DNA from: Halalkalicoccus paucihalophilus
Lineage (GTDB): Archaea > Halobacteriota > Halobacteria > Halobacteriales > Halalkalicoccaceae
Length of the DNA: 64,000 bases
NCBI RefSeq assembly: GCF_001593955.1
Contig: NZ_LTAZ01000004.1
Location: 310,001-374,000, forward strand
Reading direction: 5' to 3'
Shown: positions 25,822 to 33,932 of the stretch, in pieces
Numbering within the stretch: position 1 is the stretch's first letter
Layout of the letters: each line of letters begins with the position of its first letter
Made by a program: the position numbers and the translations under genes
Notes under the pieces: generated by a model
The model's input: the letters and a program-made list of their open reading frames with translations, nothing else
The model's database searches: none
What the model was told of the DNA's origin: nothing

Positions 25822-27378
25822 TCACTCCAGATACCCCAGTTCTCGCAGGCGGTCTTTCGTCTCCGCGTCGGCCTCGTCGAGGACGTCGCTCGCGCCCGCC
25901 TCCGCGGGCGTGGTCCACGCCCCGCCGACCTCGCCCTCGAACCGGGTGAGTGCCCGTTCGGCGGCCGCGACCCGCTCGTCTTCCTCGGGTCCGAGCGTCG
26001 AGTCCTCCTCGGGATCGTCGTCGAGGCGGTAGCCCTCATCGGGGATGCGGTCGGCCCGGACGTACTTTGCGTCCTCGCTGCGTGCGGCGCGCATCCGGGC
26101 GTATGCCCGATGATCCTCGGGAAGGGTGATCCCGGCCTCGCTCGCCTTCTCCTCCAGATGGTGGAGTTCGATCACCGGCTGGGCGTACTCGACGAAGGCG
26201 TAGTCCTCGTCGTCGCCCTCCCCGCCTAGTACCGCGCGCTGGCCGACATCGGGGTCAGTGGCACGGTCGAACGCCCGGTACTCGCCCGAGACGAGCGAGC
26301 GGGTGGGATCGAACCCGACCGCGCCCGGAACCGCCTCGGCCTCGACCGAGAGCGAATCGAGGGTGGTGTGATACAGATCGAGTAGTTCGACGAGGTCCTC
26401 GTTTCGCCCCGGTTCGATCTCCGGATGTTTCACGAGTAGCGGGACGTTGATGAGTTCGTCGTAGAGGGCGAACTCGTGGCCGTAGAGGTCGTGTTCGCCG
26501 TGGAGTTCGCCGTGATCGGCACAGACGATCACCGTGGTATCCTCCCACCGGCACGTCTCGTGCAGCCACCTGAACAGCCGGCCGAGTTCGGCGTCCATGT
26601 GGGCGATCTCGGCGTCGTACAGCCCACGAATGGCCTCCCACTCCTCGGCGTCGATGTCGCGCGCCCCGGAGTTGTACTCCTTCGAATTCTGGCACACCGC
26701 CGAGGGATCGACGCCCGGCGCGAACTCCTCGCGGTACTCCTCCGGGGGGTAGTACGGCAGGTGGGCATCCATCAGGTTGACGAACGCGAACCACCCTTCC
26801 TCGCTCTCGCTGCCCTCGATAAAGGACCGCGTCCGGTCGATTACTGCTGGTGTTTTCGAGTCCGCTCCCTCGCCGCTTGCGAGTTTGGCGTGGGCCTGGG
26901 CACCCAGCCTGACGAGCCGGGTCGCGATCTCGTTGAGCCGATCGTTGTCGTTGACGAGGCGCCACGCCCGCGCGAGCGGCCCTGAGAGCAGGTCCTGGGG
27001 CAGGACTTCGAAGAACGAGTCCTGCTCGTCGAACCCACGCGTGAGTTCGGTGTAGGGCGTGATCCAGGCGTTCGAGGAGTAACACGCCGTATCGTAGCCC
27101 GCCGCCGAGAGTACGGACGCGAGCGTCGGGGCGTCCTCCAGATACGGGCTCTCCTGATCCGCGCCGTGCTGGCTCGGATAGAGTCCGGTGAACATCGAGG
27201 CGTGCACGGGCAGCGTCCACGGGGCGGGCGCGACGGCCGACTCGAAGACGACCGCCTCCTCGGCGAGCGCGTTCAGTTCGGGGGTCGTCGGGCGGTCGTA
27301 GCCGTAGGGCGTGAGGCGGTCCTTTCGAACCGTATCCAGAACGACCATGAGGACGTTGGATGGCTGGTGGCGGCCCAT
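25822..27378 (-). CDS. Sulfatase-like protein with Thr at the nucleophile position
   Basis: A 518-residue member of the alkaline phosphatase/sulfatase superfamily. Metal-site motifs are VLDTVRKDRLTPYGYDR (residues 13-29) and VIVCADHGELHGEHDLYGHEF. At the place of the sulfatase C/S-x-P-x-R motif it has APWTLPVHASMFTGLYPSQHG, i.e. Thr55 as the likely nucleophile and His in place of Arg. A formylglycine cannot be made from Thr, so a classical sulfatase is excluded; phosphodiester or phosphotransfer chemistry, as in Thr-nucleophile members such as LTA synthase, is more likely. It is divergent from a flippase-like gene and upstream of the second superfamily member. Confidence 0.82.
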   Translation of the reverse strand: MGRHQPSNVLMVVLDTVRKDRLTPYGYDRPTTPELNALAEEAVVFESAVAPAPWTLPVHASMFTGLYPSQHGADQESPYLEDAPTLASVLSAAGYDTACYSSNAWITPYTELTRGFDEQDSFFEVLPQDLLSGPLARAWRLVNDNDRLNEIATRLVRLGAQAHAKLASGEGADSKTPAVIDRTRSFIEGSESEEGWFAFVNLMDAHLPYYPPEEYREEFAPGVDPSAVCQNSKEYNSGARDIDAEEWEAIRGLYDAEIAHMDAELGRLFRWLHETCRWEDTTVIVCADHGELHGEHDLYGHEFALYDELINVPLLVKHPEIEPGRNEDLVELLDLYHTTLDSLSVEAEAVPGAVGFDPTRSLVSGEYRAFDRATDPDVGQRAVLGGEGDDEDYAFVEYAQPVIELHHLEEKASEAGITLPEDHRAYARMRAARSEDAKYVRADRIPDEGYRLDDDPEEDSTLGPEEDERVAAAERALTRFEGEVGGAWTTPAEAGASDVLDEADAETKDRLRELGYLE

Positions 27379-27491
27379 TTCCCCGTCACTCGGTGGTCCG
27401 CGCCGATAAATCGGTCGACATCCGGTCGTGACTGGACCGGGACGCGAGTCGAGATCAGACGTTTCAAGACGGACTCACACCTCCCTCGGGT

Positions 27492-28511
27492 ATGAACGGT
27501 CGAAACTGGCGGGCGCTGATCGTCGGTTTTGCGGGAGCGATCGCCCTCTTCGTCGGCCTGTTCTTCCTCGTCGGCGCGGGCGACGTCCTCGATTCGCTCG
27601 CTCACGCCGACCCGACGCTCGTCGCGGCGACGCTCGCCGTTGCCCTCCTGTGGCTCGGTGCGTGGGCCCTCGTGCTCCGAACCGTCCTCGAAACGCTCGC
27701 TATCGAGATCCCGGTCGTGCGGGCGTTCTTCGTCTACGCCAGCGCCGTCTTCGCGAACAACGTCACGCCGTTCGGGCAGGCCGGCGGCGAGCCGATCGCG
27801 GCGCTGCTCATCTCGAAGGTTTCCGATGCCCGCTACGAGACCGGACTGGCCGGGATCGCGACCGTGGACGTGCTCAACGTCGTTTCGTCGCTCTCGCTGA
27901 TCCTCGTTGGCGTCGGCTACTACGCGACGACCGCGATCATCGGCGAGCGCCTCCAGACCGCGGTCGCGTCGGCACTCGCGATCGTCGTCGCCGTCGGGCT
28001 CCTCATGTATCTCGCCTGGCAGTACCAGGAGACGCTCATCGAGTCCGTCTCGTCGGGCGTCGCGGACACGGTCGCCCGGCTTCCGATCGGGGGATCCGAC
28101 CCCGAGACGATCGCCGAGGACCTCTCGCAGCGGCTGGACCGGTTTTTCGATCACATCGAGCGGATGACGACCCAACGGCGCCGGCTGGCCGTCGCGTTCG
28201 GCCTGTCGTTGCTCGGCTGGCTCTTTCAGGTCGTTGCGCTGTCGACCGCGTTCGCGGCCATCGGCTACAGCGTTCCGATCTACGTCGCGCTGTTCGTGAT
28301 CCCGCTCGGCAACCTCGCCGGGGCAGCCCCGCTGCCGGGCGGGTTGGGCGGGATCGAGGCGGCCTTCGTCGGCCTGTTGGTCCCGACGACGGGGCTCCCG
28401 GCCGCGACCGTCACCGCCGCGGTCCTGATCTATCGGGGGACGATCTACTGGCTGCCGGTGCTGATCGGCGGAAGCTCGATGGCGGCCTTCGGTGCCCGCA
28501 CGGTGGCCTGA
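27492..28511 (+). CDS. YbhN/UPF0104 flippase-like membrane protein
   Basis: A 339-residue membrane protein with about eight helices of the lysylphosphatidylglycerol synthase transmembrane (UPF0104) family. Family features include FFVYASAVFANNVTPFGQAGGEPIAALLI near residue 75-105 and AAPLPGGLGGIEAAFVGLL near residue 275. The same domain forms the C-terminus of haloarchaeal AglD. In MprF this domain moves lipids across the membrane; a role in moving glycan lipids is suggested by the nearby glycosyltransferases but not shown. Divergent from the sulfatase-like gene with about 110 bp between. Confidence 0.85.
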   Translation: MNGRNWRALIVGFAGAIALFVGLFFLVGAGDVLDSLAHADPTLVAATLAVALLWLGAWALVLRTVLETLAIEIPVVRAFFVYASAVFANNVTPFGQAGGEPIAALLISKVSDARYETGLAGIATVDVLNVVSSLSLILVGVGYYATTAIIGERLQTAVASALAIVVAVGLLMYLAWQYQETLIESVSSGVADTVARLPIGGSDPETIAEDLSQRLDRFFDHIERMTTQRRRLAVAFGLSLLGWLFQVVALSTAFAAIGYSVPIYVALFVIPLGNLAGAAPLPGGLGGIEAAFVGLLVPTTGLPAATVTAAVLIYRGTIYWLPVLIGGSSMAAFGARTVA

Positions 28512-28571
28512 GCGGTCGGCGGACCGCCGAGAGACAAGGCTTAACCCCGCTTCCGCGATACTGTCTCGCCA

Positions 28572-29120
28572 GTGTACCCGTTCCCGTTACAACTCGACCG
28601 GACCCCGACGGAGGTTGAGGCGCTGCTCACCTCCGAGTTCGCACTGGCCGTGCTGTTGGCTATCGCCATCCTCGAGGGGGCGATGATGCTCCGGTTCATG
28701 CCGAGTGAACTCGTCGTTCCGACCGCTATCCTGCTGATCGGCTCGTCGATCTCGGAGGTGATCACGATCGTTCTTGTGACGGTCGTCGGGACCACGATCG
28801 GCCAGTTCGTCCTCTTCTCGCTCGTCCGGCGCGGCGGTCGGAACTACATCCTTCGGAAGCGCTGGTTCCCCATCAGCGAGTCCCGCCTCGACCGGATCGA
28901 CGGCTGGTTCGAACGCTGGGGGCCGGTCGCCGTCCCGGTGAGCAACACGATGCTGTTCGTCCGCGGCCTGCTCACCGTCCCCGCCGGCCTCTCGGACATG
29001 GACGGTCGGGTGTTCGTCGTCCTCTCGGCGCTGGGGTCGCTCTCCTTTCAGTCGATCCTCGCGGCGCTGTACCTGCTGGTCGATTACCAGTTCGTCCTCG
29101 ATAACTACCTGCTCGTCTGA
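28572..29120 (+). CDS. DedA/VTT-domain membrane protein
   Basis: A 182-residue DedA-family protein starting at a GTG. It shows the family's N-terminal helix with an acidic residue (AILEGAMMLRFMPSE, corresponding to the E...PGE-like motif), a GTTIGQFVLFSLVRRGGR region (G-x3-G, as in 'G.(I)G..) and FVRGLLTVPAGLSDM for the conserved F..R(x)-(P)AG segment. DedA proteins have been linked to undecaprenyl-phosphate and phosphatidylethanolamine flipping. This one starts 60 bp after the YbhN-type gene, so two putative lipid-flipping proteins are probably co-expressed. Confidence 0.82.
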   Translation: MYPFPLQLDRTPTEVEALLTSEFALAVLLAIAILEGAMMLRFMPSELVVPTAILLIGSSISEVITIVLVTVVGTTIGQFVLFSLVRRGGRNYILRKRWFPISESRLDRIDGWFERWGPVAVPVSNTMLFVRGLLTVPAGLSDMDGRVFVVLSALGSLSFQSILAALYLLVDYQFVLDNYLLV

Positions 29121-29250
29121 GGAGTTCCCCGATACGAGAAACGGTCGAGCGAAAACGAACGGCTCCGTTGAATTCCTAGTCGTTCACCGCTTCTACGAGT
29201 GCGATAGCCGGTAGGTAGTTGGTGCGAATCTACCGCTGTATGGAAGCGCT

Positions 29251-29580
29251 TCACTCCGAAGGATCACAGAGTGCAACACGGGCCATATCTTTAGAGATAC
29301 TAATTATCACGACTTCCAATCCGTATTGAGTTGCAATTTTACGAATGGATTCCGGGGCATGATTCGGGTCAGCGTCTACAGCACCGCCGCTAAATGATAG
29401 GGTATCGAGAATCCTCGCCCAAAGCGGCTGATTCTCGCGTTTTAGACCACCTTCACGCGCAATCTCTCCTTCGATCCACTCCCCTGATAAACCCGGAACA
29501 GGGGTCTCTCCACTTTCGAACTTGAACCCAGAGTAGTCCGCTTCTCGGAGTTCCTGTTTCACCGATTCCCAATCGGTCAT
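29251..29580 (-). CDS. Hypothetical AT-richer small protein
   Basis: A 109-residue protein with no recognised domain. It is acidic, starts with MTDWESVKQELREADYSG and ends with a predicted beta-alpha-beta-like part (LEVVIISISKDMARVALCD). The gene and its flanks (about 29240-29690) are visibly more AT-rich than the neighbours, with many aat, tta and ata-type codons, suggesting recent acquisition. There are no mobile-element remnants or repeats I can see at its borders. Confidence 0.6.
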   Translation of the reverse strand: MTDWESVKQELREADYSGFKFESGETPVPGLSGEWIEGEIAREGGLKRENQPLWARILDTLSFSGGAVDADPNHAPESIRKIATQYGLEVVIISISKDMARVALCDPSE

Positions 29581-29706
29581 TCATCATCTAATCGAACAAC
29601 ACCGACGATAAGCATTCCTCCTTTATCTACCGATTCCTCGCTCCGTCCTAGTAGTAGCCGGGATTTCAACGGGCTAAACGGATCTACTTTTGAACGCTGC
29701 TCCGGG

Positions 29707-31140
29707 CTATCGCTCCCGGTAGACCGGCAGGCGCGCCCTGACCCCCGCATCCCGGAGCTGCCAGGCGACCTCGGTCCCGACCCACGCGAGCGCCGTCAGG
29801 ATCCCGACGCCGATGGCCGCGAAGTGGGCCGTCCCCATCCACACCGGACTGATGAAGAGGATCGCGTTGTGGATCCGGTGGGGCAACAGGGATTCGACGA
29901 ACGTGCCGATCTCGTCGAAGAGCCCGACGATCACGCCAAGCGGATCGAACCCGCTCTCGCTCCCGGCGCTTCCGCTCTCGGTGTCTTCGTCGGGCGTTCG
30001 GGAGTTGAGTCCGAGCTGCTGGGCGCTCTCGCCACCCTCGCTCTCATCGCCGCTTTCGAGTCGCTCAGCCTCGTAGGGCATCGTCGAGCCGACCTCCCAG
30101 ACGATCTCGCCGTCTGGGTTTACCTCTATGACGCGATTGCCGTGGCTATCGGTAATGAGCGTGTTGCCGTTGGGCAGTCGATCCGCATCGCGAGGCCACT
30201 GTATCTGCTCGTCGGACCACGTCCACGTCTGGGTCCACTCGCCGTTCTCACGCTGGAACTCTTCAACGTTGCCGTTTTCTGAATCGGCGACGACGATCGC
30301 GGGGCCGCCTTGGTCGGTAGGGATGTAATCGGGGTTATGCTGCTGGTACAGCGGATCGGTGTCGTCCTGCGTACCAAGCGTCCACTCCTCTTGTAGTCCC
30401 TCGTCGGGATCGATGAAAACGACCTGGTTCTGATTGCGCATGCTGACCATAATATTGCCGTCCATCGGATCGCCCTCGCTTTCGATGTACTCGACGTCGT
30501 TGATATGTGTCCAGTCACCGGGATACGGTCCCCCACCCTCGACGGGGTAGTCGGCTTGGGCGTCCCAGGTCCACTCTTTCATTCCCGTTTCAGTGTTCAG
30601 GATGAACACCTCGTCCGCATGGATATCCGCAACAATAAAGCGGTTCTCGTCGAGCCGGTCGACGTCGTGCCACTCGGCGGCGATCTCCTGGGGCTCGTAG
30701 CGTTCGACGAGCACCTCAGTCTCGCCGGTCTCGAGGTCGGTACGTTCGATGACGTTCTTCGAACACGGCGGCGAGCCACAGGTCGGTCCCTCGCTATGGA
30801 TGGTGTCGGTCGCCGCGTACTCGACGGTCAGCGGTTCACCCTCCACGGGGTCGACATCGAAGTATTTGGTGCGCTCGTTCTCGTAATAGAGGATGCTTCC
30901 GTCAGGCTCATAGGCGGTGATCGTTCCGGCCCGTCCCGACTCGGTGATGACCGTGTGGCCGTTGCTTTCGGGTGCGGTCGGCACGTCCTCCTCGGTCGCC
31001 GTCGAGAGCCCGCCCGCGGTCGCGCCGCTGACGAGGACGGCGACCGAGAGGACGATGAGCGCCGCAAAGAGGATCCGGACCCGGTTGCGCGAGACGGCCG
31101 ACCGCGCGCGTTCGAGTCCGGTGGGTGATCGCTCGCTCAC
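29707..31140 (-). CDS. Arylsulfotransferase (ASST)-like membrane beta-propeller
   Basis: A 477-residue protein with an N-terminal helix (about 24-45, ILFAALIVLSVAVLVSG), a central WD/NHL-like propeller (about 60-345), a short acidic linker, and two C-terminal hydrophobic segments (ILFISPVWMGTAHFAAIGVG and following). Blade motifs include WHDVDRLDENRFIVADI, WTHINDVEYIE, QHNPDYIP and LPNGNTLITDSHGNRVIEV, matching the arylsulfotransferase-type propellers common in haloarchaea. Catalytic His residues of bacterial ASST may correspond to the H in WTHINDVEY and QQHNPD, but I cannot align them. CGSPPC (about 120) could form a disulfide. A role in modifying surface glycans fits the region. Confidence 0.72.
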   Translation of the reverse strand: MSERSPTGLERARSAVSRNRVRILFAALIVLSVAVLVSGATAGGLSTATEEDVPTAPESNGHTVITESGRAGTITAYEPDGSILYYENERTKYFDVDPVEGEPLTVEYAATDTIHSEGPTCGSPPCSKNVIERTDLETGETEVLVERYEPQEIAAEWHDVDRLDENRFIVADIHADEVFILNTETGMKEWTWDAQADYPVEGGGPYPGDWTHINDVEYIESEGDPMDGNIMVSMRNQNQVVFIDPDEGLQEEWTLGTQDDTDPLYQQHNPDYIPTDQGGPAIVVADSENGNVEEFQRENGEWTQTWTWSDEQIQWPRDADRLPNGNTLITDSHGNRVIEVNPDGEIVWEVGSTMPYEAERLESGDESEGGESAQQLGLNSRTPDEDTESGSAGSESGFDPLGVIVGLFDEIGTFVESLLPHRIHNAILFISPVWMGTAHFAAIGVGILTALAWVGTEVAWQLRDAGVRARLPVYRER

Positions 31141-31292
31141 GGTCCTTCACGCGTCGTGTCCGGGTCGCTCCCCTGTCCAGTTACCATGGCTCGTTGTTAG
31201 GGGTCGTGACAATATGGCTTTTCATTTACCGAGTCACCTCGCTGGGAGACCATCGAACGCCCTTTGAGTCTCTGCCGTCATGATCCGGGCGA

Positions 31293-32378
31293 ATGGTAAC
31301 TCTAGAGGTCGGCGCCAGACTCGTCGCTGGAATTGGTCTCATCCTCGCGAACGCGTTTTTCGTCGCCATCGAGTTCGCGCTAACCCGCGCCCGGCAGTTC
31401 AGCGAAGAGGAGTTCATCGGTGATAACCCCGCCTTGGAACGTGCTTGGGAAATGACCGATAACCTCGAACTGTACTTGACGACCTGTCAGGTCGGGATCA
31501 CGGCCTCGAGCATCGCGGTCGGAATCGTCGCCGAACCCGCGCTGGCCGCGCTCTTCGAACCGCTGTTCGAGGGGACCCTGTTGGCGTCAGTCGGATCGGC
31601 CGCGATTCTCTCGTTTCTGATCATCAACCTCGTCCACCTGACCCACGGCGAACAGACCCCGACGTATCTGGGCGTCGAGCGCTCACGGTGGGTCTGTCGG
31701 TACGGGGCGACCCCCCTGTACTGGTTTCACTGGCTGATCTCCCCGCTGATCACGCTCGGCGACTGGGTGGCAAAGGGGACCCTCAAACTGTTCGGCATCG
31801 AGATGACCGGCGCGTGGCTCGAGACCGAACAGGACCGCATCGAGAGCCGGGCCGACCTGCGCAACCGGCTGCGTTCGCTGCTCGCGGAGGGTGACCTTGA
31901 CGACGAGCGCTACGAGGAGGTACTGAGCGCGCTCGCGGCCGGTCGGATGACCGTTGGTGACATCATGGTCGATCGGGAGGACGTCGTCTTCCTCTCGACG
32001 GAACTGCCCCTTGCGGAGAACCTCGAACGCCTCTCGGGGTCGCTGCACAACCGCTATCCGCTGATCGGCGAGGACCCCGACGACTTCCGCGGGATCGTCT
32101 ACGTCTCGGCGGCTCTCGACGAGATCGACGCTCTCCAGACAGGGGAAACGAGCCTCGAGGAGATCGCCGCCGCGCCGCTGACCGTCCCCGAGGAGACGAG
32201 CGTCAGCGACGTCATCGACCGGTTCCAGGAGGCGAGCCAGGAACTCGCGCTCGTTCGCTCCGCCGACGGCGATCTCGTCGGGCTGGTGACCGCCACGGAC
32301 GCGATGGAGGCCGTCGTCGGCGAACTCGAGGACCCGCTCGACGAGCTCGACGAGACCACCGCCGCCTCGGCGGCGTGA
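31293..32378 (+). CDS. CNNM/DUF21 transmembrane protein with CBS domains
   Basis: A 361-residue protein. Residues 1-170 form a DUF21 (CNNM) transmembrane module with four helices and the motifs ANAFFVAIEFALTRAR, LTTCQVGITASSIAVG and LVHLTHGEQTPTYLG, the last a variant of the usual VFGEL/P-region. Residues about 225-345 form a CBS pair (MTVGDIMVDREDVVFL; LVGLVTATDAMEAVVGEL). The HlyC/CorC C-terminal domain is absent. Homologues export Mg2+ or related cations under control of ATP binding to the CBS pair. An acidic Asp/Glu-rich tail ends the protein. Confidence 0.87.
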   Translation: MVTLEVGARLVAGIGLILANAFFVAIEFALTRARQFSEEEFIGDNPALERAWEMTDNLELYLTTCQVGITASSIAVGIVAEPALAALFEPLFEGTLLASVGSAAILSFLIINLVHLTHGEQTPTYLGVERSRWVCRYGATPLYWFHWLISPLITLGDWVAKGTLKLFGIEMTGAWLETEQDRIESRADLRNRLRSLLAEGDLDDERYEEVLSALAAGRMTVGDIMVDREDVVFLSTELPLAENLERLSGSLHNRYPLIGEDPDDFRGIVYVSAALDEIDALQTGETSLEEIAAAPLTVPEETSVSDVIDRFQEASQELALVRSADGDLVGLVTATDAMEAVVGELEDPLDELDETTAASAA

Positions 32379-32387
32379 ACCGTCGGC

Positions 32388-32801
32388 TCAGAGGACGAGC
32401 ATGGGCGGGTCGGCGAGCCGGATCACGCGGTCGGTGACGCTACCCAGCAACGCCTCCTGAAGCCGACCGCGATCGCGCTTTCGCATGATGATCAGGTCGG
32501 CGTCGTGGGCGTCGGCGTACGCCACGACCTCCTCGTCGGGAACGCCCTGTATGACCTCCGTTTCGACCGCGATCGAGCGCTCGCGCGCCCGGTCGGCGAA
32601 GCGCTCGACCGCGTCGGTCGCCTCGCTCTCCAGGGTGTCGATCACCTCGCCGCCGAGGTTCGTCACGCTGTCGCGGTTGGTGTCGGCGACCGAGAGGACC
32701 ATCACTGTCGCGCCGTGGTGTTCGGCCAGCGCGTAGATCGGCTCGTACCCCTCGTCTGGCGATGCGTCCTCGGCGACGGGAAGCAGGATGCGCTCGTACA
32801 T
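32388..32801 (-). CDS. Universal stress protein (UspA family)
   Basis: A 137-residue single Usp domain. It begins MYERILLPVAEDASPDEGY and has VMVLSVADTNRDS and ADLIIMRKRDRGRLQEALLG. The ATP-binding motif G-x2-G-x9-GS is incomplete: the first Gly is Lys/Arg here (RKRDRG...LLGSVTDRVIR), so nucleotide binding may be weakened. It is convergent with the CNNM gene, with a 9-bp gap. Its stress role is known only for the family. Confidence 0.88.
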   Translation of the reverse strand: MYERILLPVAEDASPDEGYEPIYALAEHHGATVMVLSVADTNRDSVTNLGGEVIDTLESEATDAVERFADRARERSIAVETEVIQGVPDEEVVAYADAHDADLIIMRKRDRGRLQEALLGSVTDRVIRLADPPMLVL

Positions 32802-33092
32802 CGGTCGTCATTGTCGTCGGAGATGTATAGGCTTGGGTTCGGGGTGAGTAGTGAAGACGGACGAGTCCATCGGGAGTACACGCGATCGCGTTTCGTGGCG
32901 TGACGTCTTCTGAGAGAATGCGGCCTCGGCACTCATAGGGTTCCTCATCGCGCGCTGCCTAGACGCGCTCGGGCGGGGTGCTCGTCATCGGCCGGGTTCG
33001 AGTTCCCGCGGCGGAACAAAGAGGGTTCCCCCTCCGATCCCATTTCCCGATAGGCGATAGGGATATTTCCGTTGGGCACCCACGTGGTGCCG
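32802..33092. other. Intergenic region without a convincing gene
   Basis: About 290 bases of divergent spacing between the Usp and HTH-10 genes. It contains short GC-rich hairpins (for example GGAAC-7nt-GTTCC at 33013-33029) and a stretch near 32985-33015 that superficially resembles a tRNA T-arm but does not fold into a cloverleaf. Probably promoters for both genes. Confidence 0.4.
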
Positions 33093-33743
33093 ATGAGTAC
33101 CGTCATCGAGTTCACCGTCCCCGCGAGTTCCTGTGCGCTCGGCCGGTCGCTCGGCAACGACCCCGCCGCGCTCCTCGAGCTCGACCGGGTCGTCCCGACG
33201 GACGACACCGTCATGCCGTTCTTCTGGGTGTGGAACCTCGATCCAGAGGTGTTCGCCGCGGCCGCCGAGACCGAAGCGGCGATCGAGAAGCTCACAGTCG
33301 TCGATCGGGTCGAGGAGGGAACCCTCTTTGCCGCACGGTGGAACCGCGAATCCGCCGGGACGCTCTTTGCCATCGTCCGAAGCGAGGGAACGCTGCTCGA
33401 GGCGCGAGCGACGTGTGAAGAGTGGTATTTCGAGGTCCGCTTTGCCGACCGGGCGGCCACCGCCGAGTTTCGAACGTTCTGCCGGGAACGGGACGTCCCG
33501 CTCGTCCTCCACCGGCTCTCGACGTCGTGTTCTCCCGAACCCGAGCGCTACGGGCTCACCGCCGAACAGCGCGAGGCGCTCGCGGTCGCCTATCGACGGG
33601 GCTACTTCGAGGAGCCTCGTGGCGCGACGCTGGGCGACATCGCCGAGGAACTCGGCATCTCCGCGCGGGCGGTCGCGGGCCGACTCAGACGCGGCCAGGC
33701 CACGCTGCTCGAACACGCCGGGCTGACGGCGTTTCCGGCGTGA
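33093..33743 (+). CDS. HTH-10 (bacterio-opsin-activator type) transcriptional regulator
   Basis: A 216-residue haloarchaeal regulator. The C-terminal HTH-10 domain is clear: YGLTAEQREALAVAYRRGYFEEPRGATLGDIAEELGISARAVAGRLRRG (given here as a region, residues about 155-205). The N-terminal part resembles the sensor domain of Bat-like proteins (IEFTVPASSCALGRSL, WNLDPEVF). The ATG at 33093 follows the first Met at 33072 by 21 bases and gives the family start MSTVIEF. Target genes are unknown; the carotenoid genes in this window are classical Bat-family targets in Halobacterium, but no direct link is visible. Confidence 0.87.
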   Translation: MSTVIEFTVPASSCALGRSLGNDPAALLELDRVVPTDDTVMPFFWVWNLDPEVFAAAAETEAAIEKLTVVDRVEEGTLFAARWNRESAGTLFAIVRSEGTLLEARATCEEWYFEVRFADRAATAEFRTFCRERDVPLVLHRLSTSCSPEPERYGLTAEQREALAVAYRRGYFEEPRGATLGDIAEELGISARAVAGRLRRGQATLLEHAGLTAFPA

Positions 33744-33932
33744 GTATATAACTCTCTTCAGGGATGAACGGATAGACCGATATCCCGAGAACCGCTACAC
33801 TCGGTTGCGGCCCGACGAAGCCCTCGAGAAACCGCCCCGTACGTTCGTCGGATTCGTGTATGGGTGTGTGTGTCACCGCCGCCCGAACCCGAACGTGATG
33901 TCAGAGGCACCGACCGGGTTCATCCACCTTCC

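Noticed and set aside
32940-33030. tRNA-like sequence around gggttcgagttccc
   Set aside because: The T-loop would have eight bases, the T-stem is mismatched, and no acceptor stem or anticodon arm can be formed.
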